A stretch of 64,000 nucleotides of DNA from Thalassomonas sp. RHCl1. GTDB taxonomy: Bacteria; Pseudomonadota; Gammaproteobacteria; Enterobacterales; Alteromonadaceae. The position numbers and the translations under genes were made by a program. Below, one piece after another: positions 43,801 to 52,271 of the stretch (its first letter is position 1; every line of letters starts with the position of its first letter). Location of the stretch: NCBI RefSeq assembly GCF_947387555.1, contig NZ_CANDNZ010000021.1:1-64000 (forward strand), read 5' to 3'. The notes under the pieces are model-generated. The model saw nothing but the letters and a program-made list of their open reading frames with translations. It did no database searches and was not told where the DNA came from.

Positions 43801-44948
43801 CTGGCAAACGGGGTCTGCTTGCCGGTCAGTCTCAGGCTTAACTCGGCAAAATCACTTTGCAGTGTGGCAAAGGTAGCACTGGCGATATTTTTAACCCGGG
43901 CACCATGGTTATTTTTAAGGTGCTCTAAATAATTGCCTCCTTCCGGGACTTGCAGCCAGACATTGGCAATGGCCTGGATGATACCCGGGGTGAGGTCATC
44001 ATAAAGAATATCTTCAATAATGCGTGCCTGTCTGGCCTGGTGTTCCCCGGGGTCCTGTTGCTGTATTTTCGGGGCGGCTTCGGGAGTCTGTATGTCCGTG
44101 GCAAGTGTTTCAATTAAGAGCGGCAATTCATCAAAATCTTTAAAGAACAGGGGCCTGACGCTCGCTTGCTGGTAAAGTTTGGCAATGTCGTTGGGTATTT
44201 GCTGCCAGTTTTCTTTTTTGATGATGGCAATGGCATAGGGCAGCTGTGCCAGCTTGTTTTGTTTTTTGCACCACAGGTACCAGTCGATGATCCTGGGATC
44301 TGTCATTGAGCAGCCGATAAAGACTATTGGCTGACTGAGCAATAAGGTTTTGAGTTTACTGTCAAGCAGCGGATATTTTTGCGCATAATCGAGATAAGTG
44401 TTTTCATCAAAAATCCATTTTTCAATATCATAGATGCTGCCGTGGATCTTAAACAGGGAAATGCGCCCGCCGTGTTCTAAGGCTAAATTCTGCTCCAGGG
44501 TGATCGGGGTGAAGGGCTGGGCGGTTTGCTTAAAGGCCGACTCTAACAGTTCATCGTAGTTGGTGGTAATAATTACCTGCCAGGGCAATTGCACCAGTTG
44601 CTGGTGCATAGTGGTGGGGGCTTTTTGCTGTTCTAAAAAGATCTTGCTTAAGGCTTTATTCAGCTGGTTGTAGTTATTTTCCCGGATGAAGTGCTGTATC
44701 CAGTGAGTAAAGGAGCGCTGCGGGCTATTAAGTGCAAAATTCTCGTCGGCTGGTGTGAAGGGCTGTAAGGGCTTAAGGCTTTTGTCGCTGAGTTGTTTTA
44801 TCAGCTCGTTTGTTGGTGGATATCCCGCTGCTGCCGATAATCCGGCACCGACCCAGAGCATAGGCCGGGTGCTGCTGTCTTCTATCCCCTGGAGCAATAA
44901 ATTCACCAGGGCTTGCCACTCGGGTGACTGGTTGAAAGTTAACGCCAT
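40866..44948 (-). CDS. SIR2-NACHT-LRR protein, NLR-like anti-phage defence candidate (bNACHT/STAND type)
   Basis: 1360 residues in three parts. Part 1 is a SIR2-like domain (1-290): GAGLSAAAGYP (34-44), TTNYDELLE (128-136), KIHG with candidate catalytic His (167-170), and GCSMTDPR (212-219), the SIR2_2 signature of NAD-consuming effectors. Part 2 is a STAND/NACHT NTPase: Walker A GDAGQGKTT (569-577), Walker B IIMIDGFDEV (651-660), and sensor-1-like FILTSRPSAY (684-693), then a winged-helix/helical region. Part 3 is about ten leucine-rich repeats of roughly 22 residues (1126-1360, LTPLAKLxxLxxLxLxxTxIxD). This is the effector-NTPase-LRR order of animal NLRs. Family members trigger cell death by NAD depletion on sensing phage. 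ATG at 44948 follows AAGGG. Confidence 0.85.
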   Translation of the reverse strand: MALTFNQSPEWQALVNLLLQGIEDSSTRPMLWVGAGLSAAAGYPPTNELIKQLSDKSLKPLQPFTPADENFALNSPQRSFTHWIQHFIRENNYNQLNKALSKIFLEQQKAPTTMHQQLVQLPWQVIITTNYDELLESAFKQTAQPFTPITLEQNLALEHGGRISLFKIHGSIYDIEKWIFDENTYLDYAQKYPLLDSKLKTLLLSQPIVFIGCSMTDPRIIDWYLWCKKQNKLAQLPYAIAIIKKENWQQIPNDIAKLYQQASVRPLFFKDFDELPLLIETLATDIQTPEAAPKIQQQDPGEHQARQARIIEDILYDDLTPGIIQAIANVWLQVPEGGNYLEHLKNNHGARVKNIASATFATLQSDFAELSLRLTGKQTPFASQKMVLSALASQLRVCNPTFDTLNKVDFKPQQLNGALKFQHSPNELAQADKEQQGLFDKLLPLLCELIVDCSEALPAWNKDNLLTQLQDPHELFEKLSEELRRWQEIKEVNRDEKTEIEELYRRAVARRFDELRIFGINFGGRSRKYQLRVAYISLNTETEYNDDLDSEVLSTEQALTGFERLVIIGDAGQGKTTLLQWLTVQCGRQDFSGDKAPWNQKVPVFIKLREVLKRKKLPKKSDFYALMVEDCQIEASHQTWLDAVLDDKRAIIMIDGFDEVPENRRTDVMNWIETLCREHSGNQFILTSRPSAYHDNALKALNFQAVKLQSMDQGAQQSFIEHWHQAVALEYDKTKPDAFVDEGENLLQQLKLQRPLRTLAENPLLCGVLCMLHHDRSGYLPKNRTDLYQATSRMFLDSRDREKKIIEDERFVLLDHQDKVILLAYIGHWMTQKKLISLTPDDLLARLGEKLNNLPKLNKVLSAEDLKSFFLERSGLLQTVGPGEIQFAHRSFQEFFTAEYLIMIRDWATLRKNASKDYWHGTIQMAIGLSHSREDNEKYLSKLLEKAEKFDQQHNENQAISLYLLVLSCKEGLREISPEFADKLNGIIPKIIPPPSAKVRDALSNAGELAIPHLKRPQQRSIQKDHYCAYALMQIATAEAYVLLLDYFKDNREGYREKIIRDIEKMDGDIAREAQLAKLMIKQGLDKYSDLLCRKMAFLCQSPPLLAAYAKEADLSFSDWELSQGLAPLVILENLYFLDLGQADVEDFSPLAKLTALEELNLSYSEIEDLTPLSPLANLHTLELEDTNIQDLAPLANLTKLQALNLHYTEVDDLTPLAKLSNLRELYLEETCIDKLTGLKKLTALQVLELNYNEIDDLTPLAKLSQLERLQLAATNARDLTALAKLSRLRFLDLEDTLVEDLTPLAKLIRLQTLYLSNTPIKDLTPLKSLKNLKELFVRDCNVSDINELKKALPGCRIYI
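40900..41570. repeat. Degenerate about 66-69 bp tandem repeats encoding leucine-rich repeats
   Basis: The DNA repeats with a period near 66-69 bp within the 3' end of the SIR2-NACHT-LRR gene (units containing TTTGCCAA, GGGGTTAAGTC and similar). Copies are degenerate, so the array looks old. It is coding and keeps frame; it is not a CRISPR array. Confidence 0.7.
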
Positions 44949-45126
44949 AACAAGGCCCTTTATCTTCTGAGTCAGTCAACTTTTTTTATTGATATGACTG
45001 TAGATGAGTTTATTATCTATATCCATGCACCGGGTGAGTTTTAATAGAAAAACAAGCTTTAAATCATGATGTTTGCTTTGCCTTGAAATAAAAACAAGGC
45101 AGGGGCGCGGTGATGGACAATAAGAA

Positions 45127-45148
45127 AAGTGGCACCGCTTAGCCACTT
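45127..45148 (+). other. Perfect 7-bp hairpin in the leader of the membrane-protein gene
   Basis: AAGTGGC (45127-45133) pairs with GCCACTT (45142-45148) across an 8-base loop, 26 bases before the membrane-protein ATG. It could be an mRNA leader structure; no function is assigned. Confidence 0.4.
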
Positions 45149-45174
45149 AGCCGGTACAAGAAAAAGGAAAAAAG

Positions 45175-46155
45175 ATGATAGATATTTTAGGGATAGCAAT
45201 AGCCTTTATCACCACCATGCTGTTATTTAGCGTTTTGGTGACGGCGATAGTGCAGTTTGTTCAGCAGCTCTTTGCCAGAAAACATCAGGGCCTGGTGAGC
45301 GGCATGTCACAATTCGCTGAGGCTATTGCCGGGGTTGATGCCGGTTTTGATAGCAAAAAATTTCTGCAGCAGGTGACTTCGGGTATAGTGATCAAAAAAG
45401 CTCAGTATGTCGGTTTTGATAAAGTCAAAGCGGTGTACCATCAATTTTCTATCGACAAGCCGATAACGGATATTCGCCTGCAGCAGATGTTTGAACAGGC
45501 TGAAGATGAAATGAGGGCGTTATTTAAAAGCCAGATGGATAAAATCAGTATCTGTGTTGCCGCCCTGATTGTGTTACTGATGCAGCTGGATGCTTTTGCC
45601 TTACTGAACCGTTTATCTGTCGATAATGATTTCAGGCAGGCGCTGGTGTTGCAGGGACAGGGGATTCTGGCAAAAGCTGAGATAAGAAATGCTCCGCCGG
45701 TGCGTGATATTGTGCAAAAAATTAATCAGCAATTTGTCGATCAATATCCGTCACTTGAGGCGCTGGCCAGGCAGGAAAATGACAGTGCAAAAGAAGCGAT
45801 AAGTGACTTTAATCAGTTAGTGCGGCAACAGCCTGCGTTTTCCGATATACAGATGCAGATGTTAGCTGTTAAGTACCAGGCTGCGTTGGAGGCTGCTATA
45901 GAGCAGGCGCAGCAGCAGGCGGTGACCTTTGGCCTGGAGCAGTATCGCAGCCTGAGTAAATTTGGCTTTCAGGTTCTGCCGGAAAAAACGGTTGATTATT
46001 ACCTGTCGCTGCAAACCTTGTTGGGACTGTTCTTTAGTACCATTCTCATCAGTCTCGGTGCTCCTTTTTGGTTTAATACCTTAAAGTCAGTGGTCGGCCT
46101 AAAAGATGCCATCGCCCTGAAACATGAAGCTGGAAAAGGAGGCAAGCCCGGCTAA
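45175..46155 (+). CDS. Membrane protein of unknown function, 326 aa
   Basis: I recognise no family. Residues 4-30 (LGIAIAFITTMLLFSVLVTAIVQFV), about 123-145 (KISICVAALIVLLMQLDAFALL) and about 280-300 (QTLLGLFFSTILISLGAPFWF) are predicted helices. Between them are Gln/Glu/Ala-rich amphipathic stretches (IEQAQQQAVTFGLEQYRSLSKFGF) that may form coiled coils. The C-terminal SLGAPFWFNTLKSVVGLK element is distinctive. ATG follows AAAAAGGAAAAAAG. It is divergent from the SIR2-NACHT-LRR gene across about 225 bp, so it may be its membrane partner, or it may simply be a neighbour. Confidence 0.7.
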   Translation: MIDILGIAIAFITTMLLFSVLVTAIVQFVQQLFARKHQGLVSGMSQFAEAIAGVDAGFDSKKFLQQVTSGIVIKKAQYVGFDKVKAVYHQFSIDKPITDIRLQQMFEQAEDEMRALFKSQMDKISICVAALIVLLMQLDAFALLNRLSVDNDFRQALVLQGQGILAKAEIRNAPPVRDIVQKINQQFVDQYPSLEALARQENDSAKEAISDFNQLVRQQPAFSDIQMQMLAVKYQAALEAAIEQAQQQAVTFGLEQYRSLSKFGFQVLPEKTVDYYLSLQTLLGLFFSTILISLGAPFWFNTLKSVVGLKDAIALKHEAGKGGKPG

Positions 46156-46191
46156 AGAGTTGAGCTTTACCTGGCAAGCCCAAAGTTCAGC

Positions 46192-47796
46192 TTAAACTTT
46201 GCTCTGCTGGGTTTTCAGATACTGCTCGAATTCTTGTTGTTGTGCCTGGGTCAGGGAGTTTTTGTCAATTGCCTCGATTAATGCCGGGGGCTCAAGACCC
46301 CAATAGCGGTTTATGCGCAATTCGGACATGATGGTGAGCAGGTAGAGTTTGATTTGGCTGTTATCCCCGGCGAAGGCATCGGCTTTTTGAAAATGACGGA
46401 GGGCGCGAAAGCGGCGGTTTTCATGCCAGTGATGATTGCCCAACTCACGGTGGCGTTTTATTAATTCGTCTTTACTCAGGGTGTTTTGCAACACCAGCTT
46501 GTTGGTGATTTTAAAAGACAATAATTCGGGAGACATTTCTAACCGGGCGTAACACTTTTCGATTTGCTTATGAATATCCAATGATATGCCGGCTAACGCC
46601 ATCTTATTGGCAAAATACAGCAGGATGTTGAGTTGGATGACATCGTAGGCTTCTTTGTCTTTGCAGAGTTGTTCAAACTCGGTTTTGATGTCGTTTTCCG
46701 CCAGTATTGCCATGCCCAGTTTAATAAAGGGCTCGTAAATATCGAATTTGAAACTGCCTTTATCAAAAGTGTTATCGGTGAGAATATTATCTAAAGCCGC
46801 CAATATCTGTGCTTTATCTAAGGTGCCGGTATCACCGGCAATCAGGGCGCTGACATAAACTTTCATCAGGCTGATGGACAGGCTGTTGGCATAATAAAAG
46901 CTGGTTTTTATTTTTTGTTTGTGGTGGATAAAATCGATCGCGGCTGCCAGGCCTTTGCTCTGTAATATTAACAGGGCACAGGTATCAATTTCGTTGGGAC
47001 GCAATACCAAAGCCTCCAGTTTGCTAAAGCTGGTCAGGGCCTGGTCGGGCTTATGCTCCATCAAGGCCAGATAAGTGGCATAATAAACATAACCGCGAAA
47101 GTAATATTCTTGTATATCGGCAGACTCCAGGGTTTGTATGAACTGCTCTTTCTGACCTGAGGTAAAGCTGATAAATAATTGCTCCCGGTATTTATCTCCG
47201 GGATGGGCGATTTTTGCTGTCAGTTGCCAGGCCAGTTCCGGGTGCGCTCCCAAAAATAACAGTTTAATTTTCAATAACAGCAGTTCATCTTTATGCAGGC
47301 TCGACAGCTTGCTGCTGTTAATCGTACTGACTTGTTTTACCAGTACCGCTGCAGACAAACTGTGTAAATTTTTTAACACCGGCTGGAACAGGTTTAAAGA
47401 AGCCTGGGTAATGGCGAGCAGCTTTTGTACTGTTTTTGGCGAAAGCGGAGATGGTAACATTTCGGTGCGCAGATGGCGGAAGATAATACTGGAGTTCTCT
47501 TCGATGGCACCGGATGTCAGTAAGACAAATTTACACCAGATGGGTACCAGGTGTTTACGGGTAAAATAGCGGATAAGATCCGGGCCCGAAAAAGTAAAGT
47601 CATGTTCGTCCTGGATAATAATCAAGTCATAGGCAAAGGTTTGCTTTTTCTCTACCAGGTAACGGGCATCTCTTTTAATAACGACTTCATGTCTGCCCAG
47701 GCTAAGCAGGATCTTTTTTAAGCTAATACCCGCAGCCATATCGGTATTGATGATCAAGATTTTAAGCTTTTTGCTCGCCTGGTAATCAGTTGTCAT
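46192..47796 (-). CDS. Receiver-like domain fused to a TPR-like helical region
   Basis: 534 residues. About 10-130 resemble a CheY-like receiver (KLKILIINTDMAAGISLKKILLSLGRHEVV, YDLIIIQDEHDF, FVLLTSG). The receiver lysine after LLTSG is not seen (EMLPSPLSPKTV), so phosphorylation is doubtful. The remainder is helical with TPR-like signatures (ELLLLKIKLLFLGAHPELAWQL; HRELGNHHWHENRRFRALRHFQKADAF). Such REC-TPR proteins act as scaffolds in motility or stress circuits. Its ATG has AGAGAG upstream. It is convergent with the membrane protein and followed on the same strand by no partner kinase. Confidence 0.7.
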   Translation of the reverse strand: MTTDYQASKKLKILIINTDMAAGISLKKILLSLGRHEVVIKRDARYLVEKKQTFAYDLIIIQDEHDFTFSGPDLIRYFTRKHLVPIWCKFVLLTSGAIEENSSIIFRHLRTEMLPSPLSPKTVQKLLAITQASLNLFQPVLKNLHSLSAAVLVKQVSTINSSKLSSLHKDELLLLKIKLLFLGAHPELAWQLTAKIAHPGDKYREQLFISFTSGQKEQFIQTLESADIQEYYFRGYVYYATYLALMEHKPDQALTSFSKLEALVLRPNEIDTCALLILQSKGLAAAIDFIHHKQKIKTSFYYANSLSISLMKVYVSALIAGDTGTLDKAQILAALDNILTDNTFDKGSFKFDIYEPFIKLGMAILAENDIKTEFEQLCKDKEAYDVIQLNILLYFANKMALAGISLDIHKQIEKCYARLEMSPELLSFKITNKLVLQNTLSKDELIKRHRELGNHHWHENRRFRALRHFQKADAFAGDNSQIKLYLLTIMSELRINRYWGLEPPALIEAIDKNSLTQAQQQEFEQYLKTQQSKV

Positions 47797-47840
47797 GAAT
47801 TACTCTCTTTATTGACCTTGTCATTTTTTCCGGAATAACA

Positions 47841-50141
47841 TCAAAACGCTATTTTCATCGACAAGCTATAATTTCGCTCCAATTGCGGCAGAAGCGAGCT
47901 GTAAAAACCAACGGCTATGCCCATGGCCTGGGTTTCCAGGTTTCCGCCGTTGGCGCCCTGATCGCCGGGGGCATAATAGCTTTCGTTAAAAAGGTTGTTG
48001 ATTTTTAAGGTGAAGGTGAAAGGGTCAAGCCGCCAGTTGAGGTTGGTATTGACCAGAGTATAGGCGTCCAGCTTTTGCTCCAGGGTTCGCAGAGGATTGC
48101 GGCCATAAAGCCTGGTTTCGCCATGATAGAGCAGGCGCAGGTTCCACGACAAAGTATCTGTTAAAGGCAAATCCAACCCGGCTTTAAATTTGTGGGGAGC
48201 GATATCGCCGGTATCGGCTTCGCCGTTTTGCCAGCCGAGCACATTGCCGTTACTGTCTTGCTCGTAAGAATAAAAAATATCGCTTTGCGCGTCTGTGTAG
48301 GTGTAATAGATATATCCACTGATCTCGTCTGCGCCTTTAATAAAATTATCGTAGAAAAAGCGACCGCGGTACTCTGCCGCGAGCACTTGTCTTTTGTCGC
48401 TTAAGTTTTCGGGAATGGGCTCTTCCTGGATCACGCCTTCAAACTTGGTGAGATAAGCGGAAAACTCATGGCTCCAGTGGTCTCCCTGGTGGATATAAAT
48501 GGCTTCAAGATTTTTTAACGTTTCCGGACCAACATCTTCGCTGGCTGCCCGGGCGGAAAAGGCGACAAAGACCAGGTTGGGCTGCGGTTCCTGGAAGGCT
48601 TCGCCGTAGAGGAGTTTTAGCGTGTTATGCTCATCAAAGCGGTAGATCGCCGATATTCTGGGGTTGGTGGTGCTGGCATAAATATTATTGTTGTCATAGC
48701 GTATCCCGGCGCTGATACGCCAGTTATCTTTGTCGTAAATGGCCTGGGCATAAACTCCTTCATCCGTGGTGTCCGCCAGCAGTTCGCCGGGATGGCGGCG
48801 GCTTAGCGCCGGGGGCAGAACAAAATTGTCTGTAGTGGGAGAAAAAATACCGGCGCCTAGCCCCAACTCCCCCGGTAACTGTTCCTGGGTGCCGCAAAAG
48901 GGTGAGAAGGCATTAAAATAACCGCAAACTTCAAATCCCCGGGGCAGGGATTTGCTTTCATATTTAATACCGCCGGTGAGTAGCCAGGTGTCGTTAAGGC
49001 GGTATTCGCCATCAAGCTGAAACAGCTCAGAACTTGCCAGGGAGTGCCATAAGGATAATGAGGTATAACTGTTTTCTGCCGCTTCGCTGTAATTGCCGGC
49101 AGAGGTGGAATCCCTTTCGGTATACAGGGCCTTGATGCGCAGGCTGGAATCAAAACTGTGGTCGATTTCAACGCCCCATTGGTCGGTATGATAATACCAG
49201 GGACCGTGGGGTTGGACATAACGAGACAGGTATTCCATGCCGTAGCTCATATTAACTTCGGTTTCATTGTAGAAAACCCGCAGACTTTTATAACTGAGGC
49301 TGGCAAACAAACCGTTTTGATCATCCGGGTCGTTATATTGGCCATAGGGGGCACCGCGTGAGATAAAAGGGCCGCCGTTGTTGCCGGTCAATAAAGGCCC
49401 CCAGATACTGGCATTGGCTAAGTCCGCGGCGTTGTAAAATTCATATTGACTGGAAAAGTCATCAAGATCCGGGCCGTCGCTGTCGAACAGTTTCCCGGCA
49501 ATATCAAAAATAAAGTCACCTTGTTTTGCCGTGAATCCCCATTCGATATCCCGGGTTTTATAGCTGCCATAGCTGGTTTGTATGCTGCCTTCCATGCCGT
49601 CTTCCATATGATCCGCGCCGGTTTTGGTGATGATATTGACCACGCCGAGAAAGGCATTGGGTCCGTAAATAACCCCCACCGGGCCGTATAACACTTCGAT
49701 GCGGCTGACACGACTCATGGGTATTTGCCGTTCGATATTCAGGTAGTGGCCCCAAATTTCGTTTTGTACCCGGCCGTTAAGTAAAATCAGGGTGCGGGAG
49801 GCATAGGGCTGACGGTAGCCCCGCTGGAAGGCTTTGTTGGGGCGATCGCCGTTGCCGGCGTAGGCATCAAAGCCCGGCAGATCCGCGAAGATTTCATTAA
49901 AGTTACTATAACCCCGTTGGTAGATATCTTCGGCGGTGATGATCACCAGGGAAGCGGGGGCATTGGCTACTGTCTCTTCGGTGCCGGAAGCTGAGGTAAT
50001 GGTAATGTTGAGTAAGTTTTCAAGGGAGATACCGGTAAGGTAGGGGTTACTTTCTTCTGTATCAGCCCCGAAAGCAACGCCGATAAAGCTAAGATAAATA
50101 CCTGACGCTAAACTGAGCGCTTTGCTGGAAAGTGTTGGCAT
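47841..50141 (-). CDS. TonB-dependent outer-membrane receptor
   Basis: About 766 residues after the chosen ATG. Signal region (TLSSKALSLASGIYLSFIGVAFGAD), a plug domain with ITITSASGTEETVANAPASLVIITAEDIYQRGYSNFNEIFADLPGFD, and a long beta-barrel ending in a typical aromatic C-terminus (NYSLSMKIAF). The start is uncertain: ATG at 50141 gives a good signal peptide with an AGG site, while the upstream ATG at 50162 and the frame start at 50189 are also possible. Substrate (siderophore, vitamin or saccharide) cannot be read from sequence. It sits next to signalling proteins rather than a transport operon. Confidence 0.9.
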   Translation of the reverse strand: MPTLSSKALSLASGIYLSFIGVAFGADTEESNPYLTGISLENLLNITITSASGTEETVANAPASLVIITAEDIYQRGYSNFNEIFADLPGFDAYAGNGDRPNKAFQRGYRQPYASRTLILLNGRVQNEIWGHYLNIERQIPMSRVSRIEVLYGPVGVIYGPNAFLGVVNIITKTGADHMEDGMEGSIQTSYGSYKTRDIEWGFTAKQGDFIFDIAGKLFDSDGPDLDDFSSQYEFYNAADLANASIWGPLLTGNNGGPFISRGAPYGQYNDPDDQNGLFASLSYKSLRVFYNETEVNMSYGMEYLSRYVQPHGPWYYHTDQWGVEIDHSFDSSLRIKALYTERDSTSAGNYSEAAENSYTSLSLWHSLASSELFQLDGEYRLNDTWLLTGGIKYESKSLPRGFEVCGYFNAFSPFCGTQEQLPGELGLGAGIFSPTTDNFVLPPALSRRHPGELLADTTDEGVYAQAIYDKDNWRISAGIRYDNNNIYASTTNPRISAIYRFDEHNTLKLLYGEAFQEPQPNLVFVAFSARAASEDVGPETLKNLEAIYIHQGDHWSHEFSAYLTKFEGVIQEEPIPENLSDKRQVLAAEYRGRFFYDNFIKGADEISGYIYYTYTDAQSDIFYSYEQDSNGNVLGWQNGEADTGDIAPHKFKAGLDLPLTDTLSWNLRLLYHGETRLYGRNPLRTLEQKLDAYTLVNTNLNWRLDPFTFTLKINNLFNESYYAPGDQGANGGNLETQAMGIAVGFYSSLLPQLERNYSLSMKIAF

Positions 50142-50504
50142 AAGGGACCTGTGGCAAGTCATTTTTTCTCGATTGCGCGGGCACGGCAATACGTACTTCT
50201 GTCCCTGGTTGACGTTTACAGATACCAGCCTGAACTGTGTTATACCGGAAAATTATAGTTGAATTTTTTCATCTTGTTGTCTGTGTATCCAGGGTTGGCT
50301 TTGTTTACGGTCATTATCGATATGACATCTTCATCTGAGCTGTCTTCTGGTTCATGCTTTGGCTGTCATGAGCTAACTTATTGAATTTTTTGGAGGAAGC
50401 ATAGGGCAGAGCATGCTGCTGTTCTTATGATTTGTTCTATACTAAAAATCGTCGCCGTGATTAATTAACACTATCTATAAGATCAATTTAAGGATGAAGT
50501 GCAT
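50142..50504. other. Intergenic region between the TonB receptor and the hemerythrin protein
   Basis: It must hold divergent promoters. I see no gene, palindrome or hairpin of note, and no recognisable Fur box. Confidence 0.3.
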
Positions 50505-52133
50505 ATGGCTGTCAGGAGAAATCATTGTCATAACCCCGATGTTGTTATTCTTTATCAAGAATCGGAAGTGATACATGAAGCCATAAAACGTATTCAAGAT
50601 CTTGATATCAACATCCACTCGATGAAAATAAGCGATTCATGCACTGATGATTTGATTGTTTTAGAGCCTAAGGTCATTTTACTCTCCTGCAATAATGTCA
50701 GTAACAGCATTAAATTTTATGCTGAATTCTTAGAGTCCCATGCCAGGGATATCACCCCGCATATTGCTGTTTTGTTAATCAGCAACAAAGAGTCGCCACG
50801 GGCATTTATTGCCTGTGAGAACGGCTTGTTCGATAACTATGCCATTATCAATCCTTTGAATGAACCTTACAGGCTGAAACTGGTGCTGCAGCAAGCGTTA
50901 AAGCTTGTTGAAAGCAAACAAAACACCAGTATCAATGATTTAATCGCCGAAGGGGAGGAAGAGCTTGCTTCTTGTATTGAGCACGGGGTAAGCCTGAAAA
51001 AGTCCTTCCGGCAGCAGTTGGATATCTGTGAAACCAAAATTTTTACTTCAGCCAGAGAGCAGCTGGATAACGATGAGATTCACTTGTTGTTTCAGCAAAT
51101 TGTTGAAACGGCCATGAGCGAACTTAATGAAAACATTTCTTTTCAAATGCAAAATGTTTTAGAGCAACTGCTTGATGTTGAAAAAATCAATCAAAGCATA
51201 GCTGCTAAAGTCACGCCTTCGGGCGCGGATATCCCACAAAAGATAGAAAATTATTTGCACGGCAAAAGCAAGTTGCCTGAGCGCAATGCCGAGCCTGAGC
51301 AAGCTAAAAAAAGGAAAAGGTATAGACTGCTGATTGCCGAGCATTCGAGTTTAATGGTGCAAGTGTTAAAAGATATTTTTGAGAAAACCGAGTTTGATTT
51401 TGCTGTCGCCAGCAACGGTATTGATGCCTTGCAGCAGTTTGTTTCTTTTAGCCCGGATATTATATTGCTTGCCTATGGCCTGCCGAAGTTGGACGGCATT
51501 GAAGTGACCGAGCGTATCCGCGCCTCAGGCAGCAAACTGCCGATAATTGCCTTTAGCCATAACAAAGACAAAGTGTTGATAAAAAAATGGGTGTTGCTTG
51601 GGATTAATGCTTATATTGTCAAACCGTCCAGCCAGGGAGTGATTTATAAAACGGTACGGGCTGAGGTGAATAAAATTAAAGAAACATTGAAGAAACAGGA
51701 TAATTCCCCGGTAGAGGAAATTGAGTGGCGTCCTGAATATTCTGTTGGCAATAAAAGTATGGATGAACAGCACAAAAAACTGTTTCTACTCATTAACGAG
51801 TTTTTTCATTCGGAAAACAAAGAGGATGTTGTCAGGATATTTGAACAACTGGGTCTGTACGTACAATACCATTTTCGCGAAGAAGAAAAGTTGCTGGCTG
51901 AGATGCGTTATCCAAGGCTGGTCGAACATAGTAAGCATCATAGGGCACTGATCAAAAAGTTTATCCGGTTAAAAGCAAAGTTGGATGACTATGATATTGA
52001 ATTGCATCATAAAATAGCCGTTTTTATGTATAATTGGCTCGCCAGGCATATTTTGCAGTCGGATATGGATTACAAGTTATTTGCGATGAACAAGCGGCAT
52101 CAGAGTAAAGCAGTAATGGACTTTTCTATTTGA
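50505..52133 (+). CDS. Two pseudo-receiver domains fused to a complete bacteriohemerythrin
   Basis: 542 residues. About 10-125 form a degenerate receiver (VVILYQESEVIHEAI ... PKVILLSCNNVS ... YAIINPLN) lacking both phospho-Asp and Lys. A coiled coil (about 135-245) follows. The second receiver (about 268-385) has DIILLAYGLPKLDG, where the usual phospho-Asp is Ala, though the Lys (YIVKPS) is kept. The C-terminal hemerythrin (407-542) keeps all seven di-iron ligands: H423, H456, E460, H475, H479, H515, D520. It is likely an O2/NO/ROS sensor or scavenger wired into a phosphorylation-independent signalling scaffold. ATG at 50505 has AAGGAT 9 bases upstream. Confidence 0.85.
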   Translation: MAVRRNHCHNPDVVILYQESEVIHEAIKRIQDLDINIHSMKISDSCTDDLIVLEPKVILLSCNNVSNSIKFYAEFLESHARDITPHIAVLLISNKESPRAFIACENGLFDNYAIINPLNEPYRLKLVLQQALKLVESKQNTSINDLIAEGEEELASCIEHGVSLKKSFRQQLDICETKIFTSAREQLDNDEIHLLFQQIVETAMSELNENISFQMQNVLEQLLDVEKINQSIAAKVTPSGADIPQKIENYLHGKSKLPERNAEPEQAKKRKRYRLLIAEHSSLMVQVLKDIFEKTEFDFAVASNGIDALQQFVSFSPDIILLAYGLPKLDGIEVTERIRASGSKLPIIAFSHNKDKVLIKKWVLLGINAYIVKPSSQGVIYKTVRAEVNKIKETLKKQDNSPVEEIEWRPEYSVGNKSMDEQHKKLFLLINEFFHSENKEDVVRIFEQLGLYVQYHFREEEKLLAEMRYPRLVEHSKHHRALIKKFIRLKAKLDDYDIELHHKIAVFMYNWLARHILQSDMDYKLFAMNKRHQSKAVMDFSI

Positions 52134-52230
52134 GCTGCAAAGTTGCTATCGGGGAGTCCCGGTTATCGCTTCACTTTGATTTTGTAACACTTGCTTTGTT
52201 TTAAAGTATTGTCAGGCGGTTATGGCAGGT

Positions 52231-52257
52231 AAAACGGTCCTGTTACCGGACCGTTTT
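52231..52257. terminator. Strong bidirectional Rho-independent terminator
   Basis: AAAACGGTCC (52231-52240) pairs perfectly with GGACCGTTTT (52248-52257) around a 7-base loop. It separates the convergent hemerythrin and metalloprotease genes, and the A/T-rich arms provide T-runs in both directions. Confidence 0.85.
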
Positions 52258-52271
52258 GCTCAAAAAATTTA

